Origin: Marinobacterium rhizophilum DSM 18822
Lineage (GTDB): Bacteria > Pseudomonadota > Gammaproteobacteria > Pseudomonadales > Balneatricaceae
Direction: 5' to 3'
Assembly: GCF_000378045.1 (NCBI RefSeq)
Contig: NZ_KB899097.1
Span: forward strand, 108,642 to 172,641
DNA: 64,000 bases
The notes beneath the pieces are model-generated. The model had not been told where the DNA came from. It saw only the letters and a list, made by a program, of their open reading frames with translations, and searched no databases. The stretch's first letter is position 1. Each line of letters begins with the position of its first letter. The translations under genes were made by a program, and so were the position numbers. This document shows positions 18,458-26,334 of this stretch, in pieces.

Positions 18458-19168
18458 ATGAAGTCTCTGTTGTTACTGCCGGGCCTGCTCTGCGACGATG
18501 CGGTCTGGCGCGACCAGGCCGCATCGCTTGACGGTTGGCGTTGCCTGGTGCCGGACTACGGCCTGGCCGACTCGATCGAGGACATGGCCGCGCGCGCCCT
18601 CGACAGGGCCCCCGAGCACTTTGTACTGGCCGGCCATTCGATGGGCGGACGGGTGGCGCTGGAAATCTATCGCCAGGCCCCGGAGCGGGTCAGCCACCTG
18701 ATTCTGCTGGATTCCGGCTACGCCGGCCGTCCCGCAGGAGAAGCCGGCGAGCATGAAAAAAGCCGCCGGCTGGCGCTGCTGCAGCAGGCCAAAGAGGCCG
18801 GCATGCGCGCCATGGGCCGGACCTGGCTGGCGGGCATGGTGCATCCGTCCCGCCTCGACGACTCGGAGCTCGTCAATGACATCCTGGCGATGATCGAACG
18901 CAAGACGCCCGAAATCTTCGCCGCCCAGATCGAGGCCCTGCTTCACAGGCCCGACGCCACCGCGCAGCTTGGCGAGATCGACTGCCCGACGCTGCTGCTG
19001 TGCGGCCGGGAAGACAGCTGGAGTCCGCTGGCGCGCCACGAGGAAATGGCGAGTCTGATACCGGGCAGCCGCCTGGAAGTAATCGAAGACGCCGGTCACA
19101 TGAGCACCATGGAACGGCCACAAGCCGTAACATCGGTGATCCGCGACTGGATGGAGGCACAAGCATGA
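18458..19168 (+). CDS. Alpha/beta hydrolase (BioH/carboxylesterase-like)
   Basis: The 236-residue protein has the complete triad layout: oxyanion region LLPGLLCDDAVW, nucleophile Ser in the elbow GHSMGG, acid in CGREDSW and His in DAGHMSTMERP. The overall resemblance is to small methyl-ester carboxylesterases such as BioH or to meta-cleavage hydrolases. Its TGA overlaps the next ATG (ATGA), and a LigAB-type dioxygenase follows, so it probably acts on a ring-cleavage product or on an ester of the substrate. Which of these is open. ATG 18458 follows AGGAAGGAATCC. Confidence 0.85.
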   Translation: MKSLLLLPGLLCDDAVWRDQAASLDGWRCLVPDYGLADSIEDMAARALDRAPEHFVLAGHSMGGRVALEIYRQAPERVSHLILLDSGYAGRPAGEAGEHEKSRRLALLQQAKEAGMRAMGRTWLAGMVHPSRLDDSELVNDILAMIERKTPEIFAAQIEALLHRPDATAQLGEIDCPTLLLCGREDSWSPLARHEEMASLIPGSRLEVIEDAGHMSTMERPQAVTSVIRDWMEAQA

Positions 19169-19605
19169 CATTGCCGACCCCGGAGCAGCAGGAAGCCTGC
19201 AAACGGCTGGTGCTGGAGGCGGCGTTTCGCGCCGACCAGCAGGACTACGAAGGACTGGCGGAGCTGTTCACCGAAGACGCACTGCTGTACCGCCCGAGCG
19301 CGCCCCGGACACCGCTGAAGGGCCGCGACGCCATTCTGAACAGCTACCTCGTCCGACCGGCGAGTCGAATCACACGCCACCTGTGCAGCAACTTCCGCTT
19401 CAGCCGGGAATCGGCCGACTGCGTACGGGTCCGCTGCTACGTTCAGCTGTACGCCTCAAGCGGCCCCGCCGAACCCGGCGACCCTTTCGGCGCCCCACTG
19501 GACGGCAAGGTACTGATCGGCGAGCTCGACGATCTCTGCCGCCACGGCAGCGACGGCTGGCGCCTCGCCGAACGTCACGCCTGTTTCGTCCTTTACGGCG
19601 AATGA
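19165..19605 (+). CDS. NTF2/SnoaL-like small protein
   Basis: The start at 19165 overlaps the hydrolase stop by four bases and gives 146 residues; a longer frame upstream only overlaps the hydrolase gene. The sequence has the NTF2-like cone-fold pattern: an N-terminal helix (EACKRLVLEAAFRADQQDYE), then LAELFTEDALLYRP and LKGRDAIL, then beta strands ending in WRLAERHACFVLYGE. Relatives include beta subunits of ring-hydroxylating dioxygenases and SnoaL-like isomerases or dehydratases. No alpha subunit is present nearby, so an accessory or isomerase role with the following dioxygenase is more likely. The function is not established. Confidence 0.7.
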   Translation: MTLPTPEQQEACKRLVLEAAFRADQQDYEGLAELFTEDALLYRPSAPRTPLKGRDAILNSYLVRPASRITRHLCSNFRFSRESADCVRVRCYVQLYASSGPAEPGDPFGAPLDGKVLIGELDDLCRHGSDGWRLAERHACFVLYGE

Positions 19606-19623
19606 CACTGGGAGAATTCAACG

Positions 19624-19980
19624 ATGTCAGATAATCAGGACCGCTGGGGCATCCCCGGCACCTACGTATTCGACTTGCGGCTGTCCCGACGGGGATACGC
19701 CATCAACAAAATGTGCCACTCGCTGAGGCTTGCGGAAAACCGCGACCTCTATCTCGCCGACGAGGAAGCCTACATGACCCGCTTCGGGCTCGACGATGAA
19801 CAGAAGCAGGCGGTGCGCGAGCGCGACTGGCTGCGCCTGACGCAGCTGGGCGGCAACCTGTTTTTCTTCCTCAAGCTCGGCGCCACCCTCGGCCACGGCC
19901 TATACCCGATCGGCGCCCAGATGCGCGGCGAAAGCTTAGAGGACTTCATGAAAACCCGCAACGTTCCAGGAGCGACCTGA
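19624..19980 (+). CDS. LigA-type small subunit of an extradiol dioxygenase (copy 1)
   Basis: The 118-residue, mostly helical protein resembles the alpha subunit of protocatechuate 4,5-dioxygenase (GYAINKMCHSLRLAENRDLY; FGLDDEQKQAVRERDW; GGNLFFFLKLGA). It starts 18 bases after the previous gene and its TGA overlaps the ATG of the ligB-like gene by one base. It differs clearly from the other LigA in the window (44693-45052), mainly in the N-terminus and in the C-terminal segment that lines the active-site entrance in this family. A ring other than protocatechuate, such as gallate or 3-O-methylgallate, is possible. Confidence 0.85.
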   Translation: MSDNQDRWGIPGTYVFDLRLSRRGYAINKMCHSLRLAENRDLYLADEEAYMTRFGLDDEQKQAVRERDWLRLTQLGGNLFFFLKLGATLGHGLYPIGAQMRGESLEDFMKTRNVPGAT

Positions 19981-20843
19981 TGGCCAAGATAGTCGCCGGT
20001 ATCGGCTCTTCCCACGTCCCCTCCATCGGCCGGGCCTACGATCAGCAGAAACAGACGGACCCCGCCTGGCAACCGCTGTTCGACGGCTATGAGCCGGTCA
20101 AGCGCTGGCTCGCCGAAGAGGTCAAGGCGGACGTCGTTATCCTGGTCTACAACGACCACGGCACCGAGTTTTTCCTCGACCGCTATCCGACCTTTGCACT
20201 CGGTGTTGCGGATCAATACCGGGTCGCCGACGAGGGCTACGGCCGGCGCCCGTTGCCGGACTTCCCCGGCGACGCCGACTTTTCCGAACACCTGGCCAAC
20301 GCTCTGGTTGCAGATGAATTTGACCTCACCCTCTGCCAGGAGATGGAGCTCGATCATGGATTTCTGACGGCCATGCCGCTGCTGTGGGCACACGACGAAG
20401 ACCAGTGGCCGGTCAAGGTGGTGCCATTGCTGACCAATGTCATTCAGCACCCGATACCCAGCGGCAGACGCTGCTACAAACTCGGACAGGCCATCCGCCG
20501 CGCCGTTGAGTCCTACCCGGAGGATCTGCGCGTTGTGGTGGTGGGTACGGGCGGGCTGTCTCATCAGCTCAACGGCGAGCGGTTCGGGTGGATTAACGAA
20601 GCCTGGGATCGTGAGTGGCTCCAGCGTATCCAGGACGAACCCGAAGCCTTGGCTGACCTATCCCACAAGGAGGTGATGACAGCCGCCGGCGCCGAGGGTG
20701 GTGAAATGATCATGTGGTTGACCATGCGCGGCGCCATGGCGCCGCAGGTACGCGAGGTACACCAGTTCTACTACGCGCCGATGACCACCGGCATCGGCCT
20801 GCTGGCGCTGGAAGATGACGCTGGCGCGCAAGACGCCGGCTGA
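19980..20843 (+). CDS. LigB-type catalytic subunit of an extradiol dioxygenase (copy 1)
   Basis: The 287-residue protein keeps the iron ligands and base of protocatechuate 4,5-dioxygenase at family positions: His12 (SSHVPSIG), His60 (YNDHG), Glu242 (GAEGGEMIMW) and catalytic His195 (GTGGLSHQLNGERFG). It should therefore be an active Fe(II) ring-cleaving dioxygenase. Thr269 stands where the second LigB (43861-44700) has Ser267 in the carboxylate-side region, and the two proteins differ in many other places. The substrate may be protocatechuate or a gallate-type compound. It sits in the operon with a sulfatase, an esterase-like hydrolase and formaldehyde dehydrogenase rather than with the other lig genes. 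Confidence 0.88.
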   Translation: MAKIVAGIGSSHVPSIGRAYDQQKQTDPAWQPLFDGYEPVKRWLAEEVKADVVILVYNDHGTEFFLDRYPTFALGVADQYRVADEGYGRRPLPDFPGDADFSEHLANALVADEFDLTLCQEMELDHGFLTAMPLLWAHDEDQWPVKVVPLLTNVIQHPIPSGRRCYKLGQAIRRAVESYPEDLRVVVVGTGGLSHQLNGERFGWINEAWDREWLQRIQDEPEALADLSHKEVMTAAGAEGGEMIMWLTMRGAMAPQVREVHQFYYAPMTTGIGLLALEDDAGAQDAG

Positions 20844-20913
20844 GAACAAGTTTCAAGCAGCCTCCGGGGCCTGATCGCAGGCGCCCCGGAGCAACACAAG
20901 AAAGGAGAAAAAC

Positions 20914-22113
20914 ATGAGTGCGTCCACAGAAAACCGCGGTGTCGTTTACAAAGGCGCCGGCAAAGTCGCCGTTGAATCCATCGCCTACCCGGAACTCGCC
21001 ATCGGCAACCGCAAATGCGACCACGGCGTTATCCTCAAGGTCGTCACCACCAACATCTGTGGCAGCGACCAGCATATGGTGCGCGGGCGCACCACCGCCG
21101 AGGAAGGTCTGGTGCTGGGTCACGAAATCACCGGCATCGTGGTGGAATGCGGCCGCGACGTTGAATTCATCCAGCAGGGCGACCTGGTCTCAGTGCCCTT
21201 CAACATTGCCTGCGGCCGCTGCCGCAGCTGCAAGGAAGGCAAAACCGGCATCTGCCTCAATGTGAACCCTGCGCGCCCGGGTGCCGCTTATGGTTACGTT
21301 GACATGGGTGGCTGGGTCGGCGGTCAGGCCGAATACGTCATGGTGCCCTACGCTGACTTCAACCTGCTGAAATTCCCGGATGCCGACCAGGCGATGGAAA
21401 AGATCCGCGATCTGACCCTGCTGTCCGACATCTTCCCCACGGGCTTCCACGGCTGTGTTACCGCGGGTGTTGGTCCTGGCTCCACCGTTTACATTGCCGG
21501 TGCCGGCCCGGTTGGCCTGGCGGCCGCTGTCTCCGCCCAGCTGCTGGGTGCCGCCTGCGTTATCGTCGGTGACATGATCGAAGACCGCCTGGTCCAGGCC
21601 CGCAGCTTCGGCTGCGAAACCATCGACCTGACCCAGGACGGCGATATGGCCGACAAGATCGAGGCCATCCTTGGCGAGCGTGAAGTCGATGCCTTCGTCG
21701 ACTGCGTCGGTTTCGAAGCCCACGCCTGTGGCTGCAACCACGGCAAGGAAGCACCGGCTACCGTGCTGAACTCGGCGATGTCGCTGACCCGCGCCGGCGG
21801 CCAGATAGGTATCCCGGGCCTGTACGTGACCGAAGACCCGGGTGCGGTTGACGACGCCGCCAAGCAGGGTGCCCTGAGCATGCGCTTCGGCCTCGGCTGG
21901 GCCAAGTCCCACAGCTTCCACACCGGCCAGTGCCCGGTGATGAAGTACCATCGCCCGCTGATGCAAGCGATCCTGTTCGATAAGGTGAAGATCGCCGACG
22001 CGGTCAACGTGGAAGTCATCACGCTGGATCAGGCGCCCAACGGCTACGCCGAATTCGACGGCGGCGCGGCCAAGAAGTACGTTATAGACCCGCACTGTTC
22101 GGTGACAGCCTAA
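20914..22113 (+). CDS. fdhA: Glutathione-independent formaldehyde dehydrogenase
   Basis: The 399-residue protein is a zinc-dependent medium-chain dehydrogenase of the Pseudomonas putida FdhA type. Catalytic zinc ligands are in NICGSDQHM and GLVLGHEITG, structural-zinc cysteines in ACGRCRSCKEGKTGIC, and the NAD site in AGAGPVGLAAAVSAQLLGA. FdhA oxidises formaldehyde with NAD without an added thiol. It follows AAAGGAGAAAA, 70 bases after the ligB-like gene. Formaldehyde is the by-product of VanAB and similar O-demethylases, so this gene detoxifies the one-carbon unit. Its presence in the second cassette's operon implies that the substrate handled there carries a methoxy group. Confidence 0.93.
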   Translation: MSASTENRGVVYKGAGKVAVESIAYPELAIGNRKCDHGVILKVVTTNICGSDQHMVRGRTTAEEGLVLGHEITGIVVECGRDVEFIQQGDLVSVPFNIACGRCRSCKEGKTGICLNVNPARPGAAYGYVDMGGWVGGQAEYVMVPYADFNLLKFPDADQAMEKIRDLTLLSDIFPTGFHGCVTAGVGPGSTVYIAGAGPVGLAAAVSAQLLGAACVIVGDMIEDRLVQARSFGCETIDLTQDGDMADKIEAILGEREVDAFVDCVGFEAHACGCNHGKEAPATVLNSAMSLTRAGGQIGIPGLYVTEDPGAVDDAAKQGALSMRFGLGWAKSHSFHTGQCPVMKYHRPLMQAILFDKVKIADAVNVEVITLDQAPNGYAEFDGGAAKKYVIDPHCSVTA

Positions 22114-22220
22114 CCCCAATCAATCAGGAGGGTGTAAAAAGCTTATCGCAGTGGCACTCTGCCCAGCCTGTTAAAAGAACAACAGAATACCTATCCCGGA
22201 TTTTTCATAAATAGGGGCGA

Positions 22221-22288
22221 GTCTCGTTTAACCTTTTGATGTAAAAGGAGTTACGCCAATAACGCTTCGTGCGAAGCTTAAACGAGAC
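22221..22288. repeat. Inverted repeat at the left side of the IS1380 remnant
   Basis: GTCTCGTTTAA (22221-22231) and TTAAACGAGAC (22278-22288) are perfect complements around a 46-base interior that itself contains the hairpin GCTTCG-TGC-GAAGC. The arm ends five bases before the transposase start and probably belongs to the insertion element's leader. Confidence 0.55.
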
Positions 22289-22292
22289 CGCC

Positions 22293-23264
22293 ATGCGAGA
22301 TTCTACCCAAAACCAGCTGCGTTTTCCTGCCATCGCCGGTTTCACCGTGCGCGCTGACTTCGAAGGCGGCGCACTCTCGAGCGATTTTGGCCCCTTGCTA
22401 CTCCGTGGCGTCGAACAGCAGTGCGGGCTGATCGGCCGCCTCGCGGAAGCGATCAATGACCGCCGGCATCCGTCTTACATCGAGCACAGCGTCGTCGATC
22501 TGCTACGCCAGCGGATCTATCAAAGCGCCTGCGGCTATGTCGACGGCAATGACGTCAACAGTTTGCGCCGCGACCCTGTGTTCAAGCTGGCACTGGAGCG
22601 CACGCCGTTGGACGAAGCTACTGCGCTGGCCTCGGGGCCCACCTTCTCGCGCCTGGAGAACAGCCTCAGCCGCAAGGACATCTATCGATTGGGCAGGGCC
22701 TTTGTCGAGCGCTTCATCGCCAGTAACGCCCGCCTCGCGGGCACGGCGGCGCCGGGCGCCATGCGGCTTTATGATGATTTCGACTACAAGGCCCGCTCTT
22801 GGGCCAAGGCCTACCGGGTCGTCCTCAAGGCCGAGGTGATGGCACTCGGTGCCACCCCGCGTTTCGTGGTCACCTCGCTCGGTGACCCGAGCCCGGAGGC
22901 GCTGTACCGTGACCTGTATTGCGCCCGTGGCCAGGACGAAAACTTCATCAAGGCGGTGAAGAACGACCTGGCCAGTGACCGCACCTCCGATCATGCCTTC
23001 CTGGCCAACCACCTGTGCCTGTTCTATGCCTGCGCCGCCTACTGCCTGATCCACAGCCTGCGTGAGAACACGCTGTGCCATACCGAGCTGGCCCGGGCGC
23101 AGCCGATGTCGATCATCCTGAAGCTGTTCAAGTTGGCCGTGCGGGTCGTGCAATACAAGGACCGGATCAAGTTGCACCTGCCAAGCGCCTGCCCGGTCAA
23201 AGGCGTGCTGCACCGCATCAGCGAACAGCTTTACCTCGCTCACCCGCCACCGCTGCGCCGCTGA
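22293..23264 (+). pseudogene. IS1380-family transposase with internal deletion
   Basis: The frame is open for 323 codons. It begins like an IS1380 transposase (FEGGALSSDFGPLLLRGVEQ, then the YIEHSVVDLLRQRIYQSACG block) and ends like one (RFVVTSLGDPSPEALYRDLY, CARGQDENFIK, then DRTSDHAFLANHLCLF). The central catalytic part that normally carries the DD-type residues, roughly 110 residues, is missing between APGAMRL and YDDFDYKARSW. The product cannot transpose. It separates the second cassette operon from the ferulate region. Confidence 0.8.
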
Positions 23265-23446
23265 CGCCAAACGCGGTTTTACTCACCGAAATGATTTGAT
23301 CCGGCCAAGGCCGGAGGCACTAATACGCCTGGCCTCAGCGATTCAGGGCGCACCGCGCCACTCATGCAAGTCGCGGCCTGGGTTCTTTATGTGCAGAGCA
23401 TCAATGTCAACCTGGCGGTGCCTGACTCGGCCTTCAAACGCGCGAG

Positions 23447-23490
23447 AAAAAACGGCAGCCTGCTCAAATTTCGAGCAGGCTGCCGTTTTT
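23447..23490. terminator. Strong bidirectional terminator
   Basis: AAAAACGGCAGCCTGCTC and GAGCAGGCTGCCGTTTTT form an 18-base perfect stem with an 8-base loop, with A-run before and T-run after. It can end transcription in both directions and insulates the marR gene from the transposase remnant. Confidence 0.85.
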
Positions 23491-23637
23491 ATGAAACATC
23501 CGGGTTAGACGAGGGGGTGGCATAAGCTTCAACCGGTCGAGATTCAACAGCCTTGACAGCATGCCGGCCAGCGGGGGTGATAAATAGAGAGGTTTCGGCC
23601 CCAAGCGTCCCTTTACAGGTGTCTCGGCGCTAGAAAA

Positions 23638-23658
23638 ATAGTTATACTAAATAACCTT
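23638..23658. promoter_or_regulatory. MarR-type operator before marR
   Basis: ATAGTTA-N7-TAACCTT lies 27 bases before the marR start. It matches, with two changed bases in the right arm, the perfect palindrome ATAGTTA-N7-TAACTAT found before the ferulate operon. Autoregulation is inferred. Confidence 0.6.
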
Positions 23659-23684
23659 ATTGGATCGCCGTGTGATGAAAGACC

Positions 23685-24155
23685 ATGTCCAAACTGGAAT
23701 ACAGCCAAAAGATCGATAATGCTTACTCTGGCGTTCAGTCAGATAGCCTTCTGGATAACCTGATTGGGTATGCCCTGAAACGTGCCCATGTCCACCTGAA
23801 CAAAAATCTCGTGAGCAAGCTTGGCGAATATGAGCTTCGGCCGTCTCAGTTCGCCGCCATGGTGATCATCAAACAGAATCCTGGCCTTATGCAGGCAGAA
23901 CTTGGCGCCCAGCTTTCCATAGAGCCTCCCCAAGTTGTCACCCTGATCAACAAACTGGAAAATCTGGGGTTGGCGATGCGGGTTAGGTGCAAACCCGACA
24001 AGCGCTCTTACGGTGTTTTCCTGAGCAAGGCAGGGGAGCGGCTGCTCGAGCAACTGAAGGTAGCCGCCAAGGCTATCGATATTGGCGGTACCGTAAACCT
24101 CAGCGAAAACGAGCGCGCCGAGCTGCTCAGATTATTGCGAAAGATCTATCAATAA
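23685..24155 (+). CDS. MarR-family regulator, probable ferulate-pathway repressor
   Basis: The 156-residue protein has the MarR winged-helix core: LRPSQFAAMVIIKQNPGLMQ, AELGAQLSIEPPQVVTLINK (recognition helix) and the wing LAMRVRCKPDKRSYGVFLSK, flanked by helices for dimer formation. MarR proteins named FerR control hydroxycinnamate genes in other proteobacteria and respond to feruloyl-CoA-type thioesters. Here a shared palindrome links this gene to the ech-vdh-fcs operon 8 kb away, and it lies next to the far end of that operon. Role as its repressor is inference from the operator match and position. Confidence 0.85.
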   Translation: MSKLEYSQKIDNAYSGVQSDSLLDNLIGYALKRAHVHLNKNLVSKLGEYELRPSQFAAMVIIKQNPGLMQAELGAQLSIEPPQVVTLINKLENLGLAMRVRCKPDKRSYGVFLSKAGERLLEQLKVAAKAIDIGGTVNLSENERAELLRLLRKIYQ

Positions 24156-24170
24156 AGCTCTAAGTCTTGA

Positions 24171-24200
24171 AAAATACCGCTTTTCAGGCGGTATTTTTGG
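24171..24200 (+). terminator. Rho-independent terminator of marR
   Basis: AAAATACCGC and GCGGTATTTT form a 10-base stem with a 7-base loop followed by more T residues, 15 bases after the marR stop. Confidence 0.85.
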
Positions 24201-24241
24201 GCTTGTTTTCCTTCATATTTTCGACGAGCAGCATACCGGAC

Positions 24242-24369
24242 AGTACTCTGGAGTTCGACAGTTACGGCTCTAAGCTATTGATTTAATTAGGAAGGTATGC
24301 CTTGTAATGGCATTTTTTGTCCTATATAAATCAATGAGTTACGTTCGAAGTGTCGAACTCGGGAGTACT
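24242..24369. repeat. 128-bp inverted-repeat element (MITE-like)
   Basis: The two ends are long imperfect inverted repeats. AGTACTCTGGAGTTCGACA begins the left arm and its near complement TGTCGAACTCGGGAGTACT ends the right arm. Similarity continues inward through ATTGATTTA / TAAATCAAT and TTAGG / CCTATA, so each arm is about 50 bases. There is no coding capacity. This is the form of a miniature inverted-repeat transposable element; the parental transposase is not in the window. Confidence 0.65.
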
Positions 24370-24524
24370 AGCCCTCCGGGTCAATAAATGAAGCAGGCAT
24401 GCTCAATTTGGCCGCAGATTAGCACGAACGCCAGCAAACTGCGCCCGTTCTAGTGACCTATCGGGAAAATAATCAGGTGACTTCCCTGTTCGCCAGACTA
24501 ATGGCATTTCTCGCCGAGAAAATT

Positions 24525-24565
24525 AAAAAAGCGAAAAAAGGCCGCTACTGCCATAGCGGCTTTCC
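24525..24565 (-). terminator. Terminator of the ferulate operon
   Basis: GCCGCTA (24541-24547) and TAGCGGC (24554-24560) form a stem. On the minus strand it is followed by CCTTTTTTCGCTTTTTT, a good T-tract. It lies just after the acyl-CoA dehydrogenase stop. Confidence 0.8.
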
Positions 24566-24574
24566 GGTCCGATC

Positions 24575-26317
24575 TCAAACGAACGGCATCGGCGAGGCGG
24601 CGGCCTCGATCAGTTCGACTCGATAGCGATACTCCGGCAGAAGGTAGTTGAAAAAGAACCCAGCCGTTTCCAGCTTTTGCCGGTAGAACGGCTCCTCGCG
24701 GTTCAGGGACTTGCGCACCGTTCTGGCCCAGGCGTAGGCCATGAGCAGCAATCCCATCAGGCGCAGGAAATTGCCTGCGGCGCGGTACGGATACTCGGCA
24801 TCCTGACTGTCGAGCATCATTCCAACCACGGCATCAAGCCCAGCGGCTGCCGCCTCCAGCTGCTTTGCGTAAATCGGGCAAGCGCCCGCCAGTCGCGCGC
24901 CTTCCGCACGGATCAGCGCGAGCAGCTGTTGCACGCCTTGGCCCCCGTCGCCCAGTACCTTGCGCAACAGCAGATCATTGGCCTGAACTTCGTTGGTACC
25001 TTCATATATCATCACGATCCGGCTGTCGCGCAGGGTCTGCTCGATCGGGTATTCACGGGTGTAGCCGTAGCCACCGAATACCTGCAGCGCATTGCTGGCC
25101 AAGCGGAAGCCCTGCTCGCTGAAGAACGCCTTGACCACCGGCGTCAGCAGCGCCACGCGTCGTTGCAGCACAGCGGCTTCCTCGCCCTCCGCTTGGTGCA
25201 GCGCGTCGAGCATATGGCCGGCCCAGTAGCCCAGCGCCCGCATGCCCTCGGTGAAGGCCCGCAGTTCCAGCAGCGTGTGGCGCACCGGCGCATGGTAGGC
25301 GATGGGGTCAACTGCCGCCGGTTCGCAACCCCCGGGCCGCGTGGCTGCACGCATCTGACGGCGCTCGCGGGCATAGTCGGTGGCGGCCTGCAGCGCTTTC
25401 TCGGCATGCCCGAGCCCCTGCAGCCCAACGTGCAGTCGCGCGGAGTTCATCATCACGAACATCGCCTTGAGGCCTGCATGAGGCTCGCCTATCAGCCAGC
25501 CGGTAGCCTTTTCGAACGATAGGCTGCAGGTGGCGCTGCCACGGATCCCCAGCTTGTGCTCGATGCCGATACAGTGCACTCCATTGCGCACCCTGTCGCC
25601 GTTCTGCTCCAGCCACTTGGGTACCAGGAACAGTGACAGACCGCGGGGACCGGCCGGCGCGGCCGGCAGCCGGGCCAGCACCAAGTGCAGGATGTTCTCG
25701 GTGATATCCTGTTCACCGCCGGAGATGAAAATCTTGTTGCCGCTGATGCGGTGGGCACCATCCTGCTCCGGCTCCGCCCTTGTGCGGATCAGACCGATAT
25801 CGCTGCCCGCCTGGGGCTCGGTGATGCACATCGTCGGCAGCGCCTCGCCGGAGACGATCAGCGGCAGGTAACGCTCCCGGATCCAGGGCTCCGCCGATTC
25901 GCTGAGGCATTCGTAAGCCCCGTGCGCGATGCCCGGGTACATGGCCCAGGCATGGTTGGCCGAAAACAGCATTTCCAGCAGCGCGACATTCAGCAGCTGC
26001 GGCAGCCCCTGGCCGCCATCTTCTTCGGCACAGCAGAGCGATGGCCAGCCGCTTTCGACGTAACGGGCGTAACTGCCGGCGAAGCCCGCCGGCGTCGATA
26101 CGCTGCCGTTTTCGAAGCGGCACCCCTGTTCGTCACCACTGACGTTGAGCGGCGCCAGTTCGTTGGCGGTGAACTTGCCGGCTTCCTCCAGTACCTGGGC
26201 CGCGAGCTCCGCGTCCAGTTCCGAGTGCTGTTCCCATCCGGCCCAGTCCTGCGGCGCCTCGAGCCACTCCTTGATGACGAACTGCATATCCTGCAGCGGT
26301 GGATTGTAATTCGACAC
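24575..26317 (-). CDS. Acyl-CoA dehydrogenase (ferulate-cluster type)
   Basis: I choose the GTG at 26315-26317 behind CCGGAGAGC, giving 580 residues. A longer frame upstream only overlaps the thiolase gene and is Arg/Gly-rich. The order is the N-terminal helical domain, the beta domain (LPTMCITEPQAGSDIGLIRT; KIFISGGEQD), the C-terminal helical domain with the catalytic Glu in MIYEGTNEVQ, and an extra C-terminal domain typical of the roughly 600-residue subgroup. It catalyses FAD-dependent alpha-beta desaturation of an acyl-CoA. Relatives sit beside fcs, ech and vdh in pseudomonads. The likely substrate is a phenylpropanoyl-CoA such as dihydroferuloyl-CoA, but this is inferred. Confidence 0.88.
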   Translation of the reverse strand: MSNYNPPLQDMQFVIKEWLEAPQDWAGWEQHSELDAELAAQVLEEAGKFTANELAPLNVSGDEQGCRFENGSVSTPAGFAGSYARYVESGWPSLCCAEEDGGQGLPQLLNVALLEMLFSANHAWAMYPGIAHGAYECLSESAEPWIRERYLPLIVSGEALPTMCITEPQAGSDIGLIRTRAEPEQDGAHRISGNKIFISGGEQDITENILHLVLARLPAAPAGPRGLSLFLVPKWLEQNGDRVRNGVHCIGIEHKLGIRGSATCSLSFEKATGWLIGEPHAGLKAMFVMMNSARLHVGLQGLGHAEKALQAATDYARERRQMRAATRPGGCEPAAVDPIAYHAPVRHTLLELRAFTEGMRALGYWAGHMLDALHQAEGEEAAVLQRRVALLTPVVKAFFSEQGFRLASNALQVFGGYGYTREYPIEQTLRDSRIVMIYEGTNEVQANDLLLRKVLGDGGQGVQQLLALIRAEGARLAGACPIYAKQLEAAAAGLDAVVGMMLDSQDAEYPYRAAGNFLRLMGLLLMAYAWARTVRKSLNREEPFYRQKLETAGFFFNYLLPEYRYRVELIEAAASPMPFV

Positions 26318-26334
26318 GATAGCTCTCCGGTCCC

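Noticed and set aside
23661..23670. TTGGATCG before marR as a VanR operator
   Set aside because: Only a half-site; the MarR-type palindrome immediately upstream is a better explanation for control.
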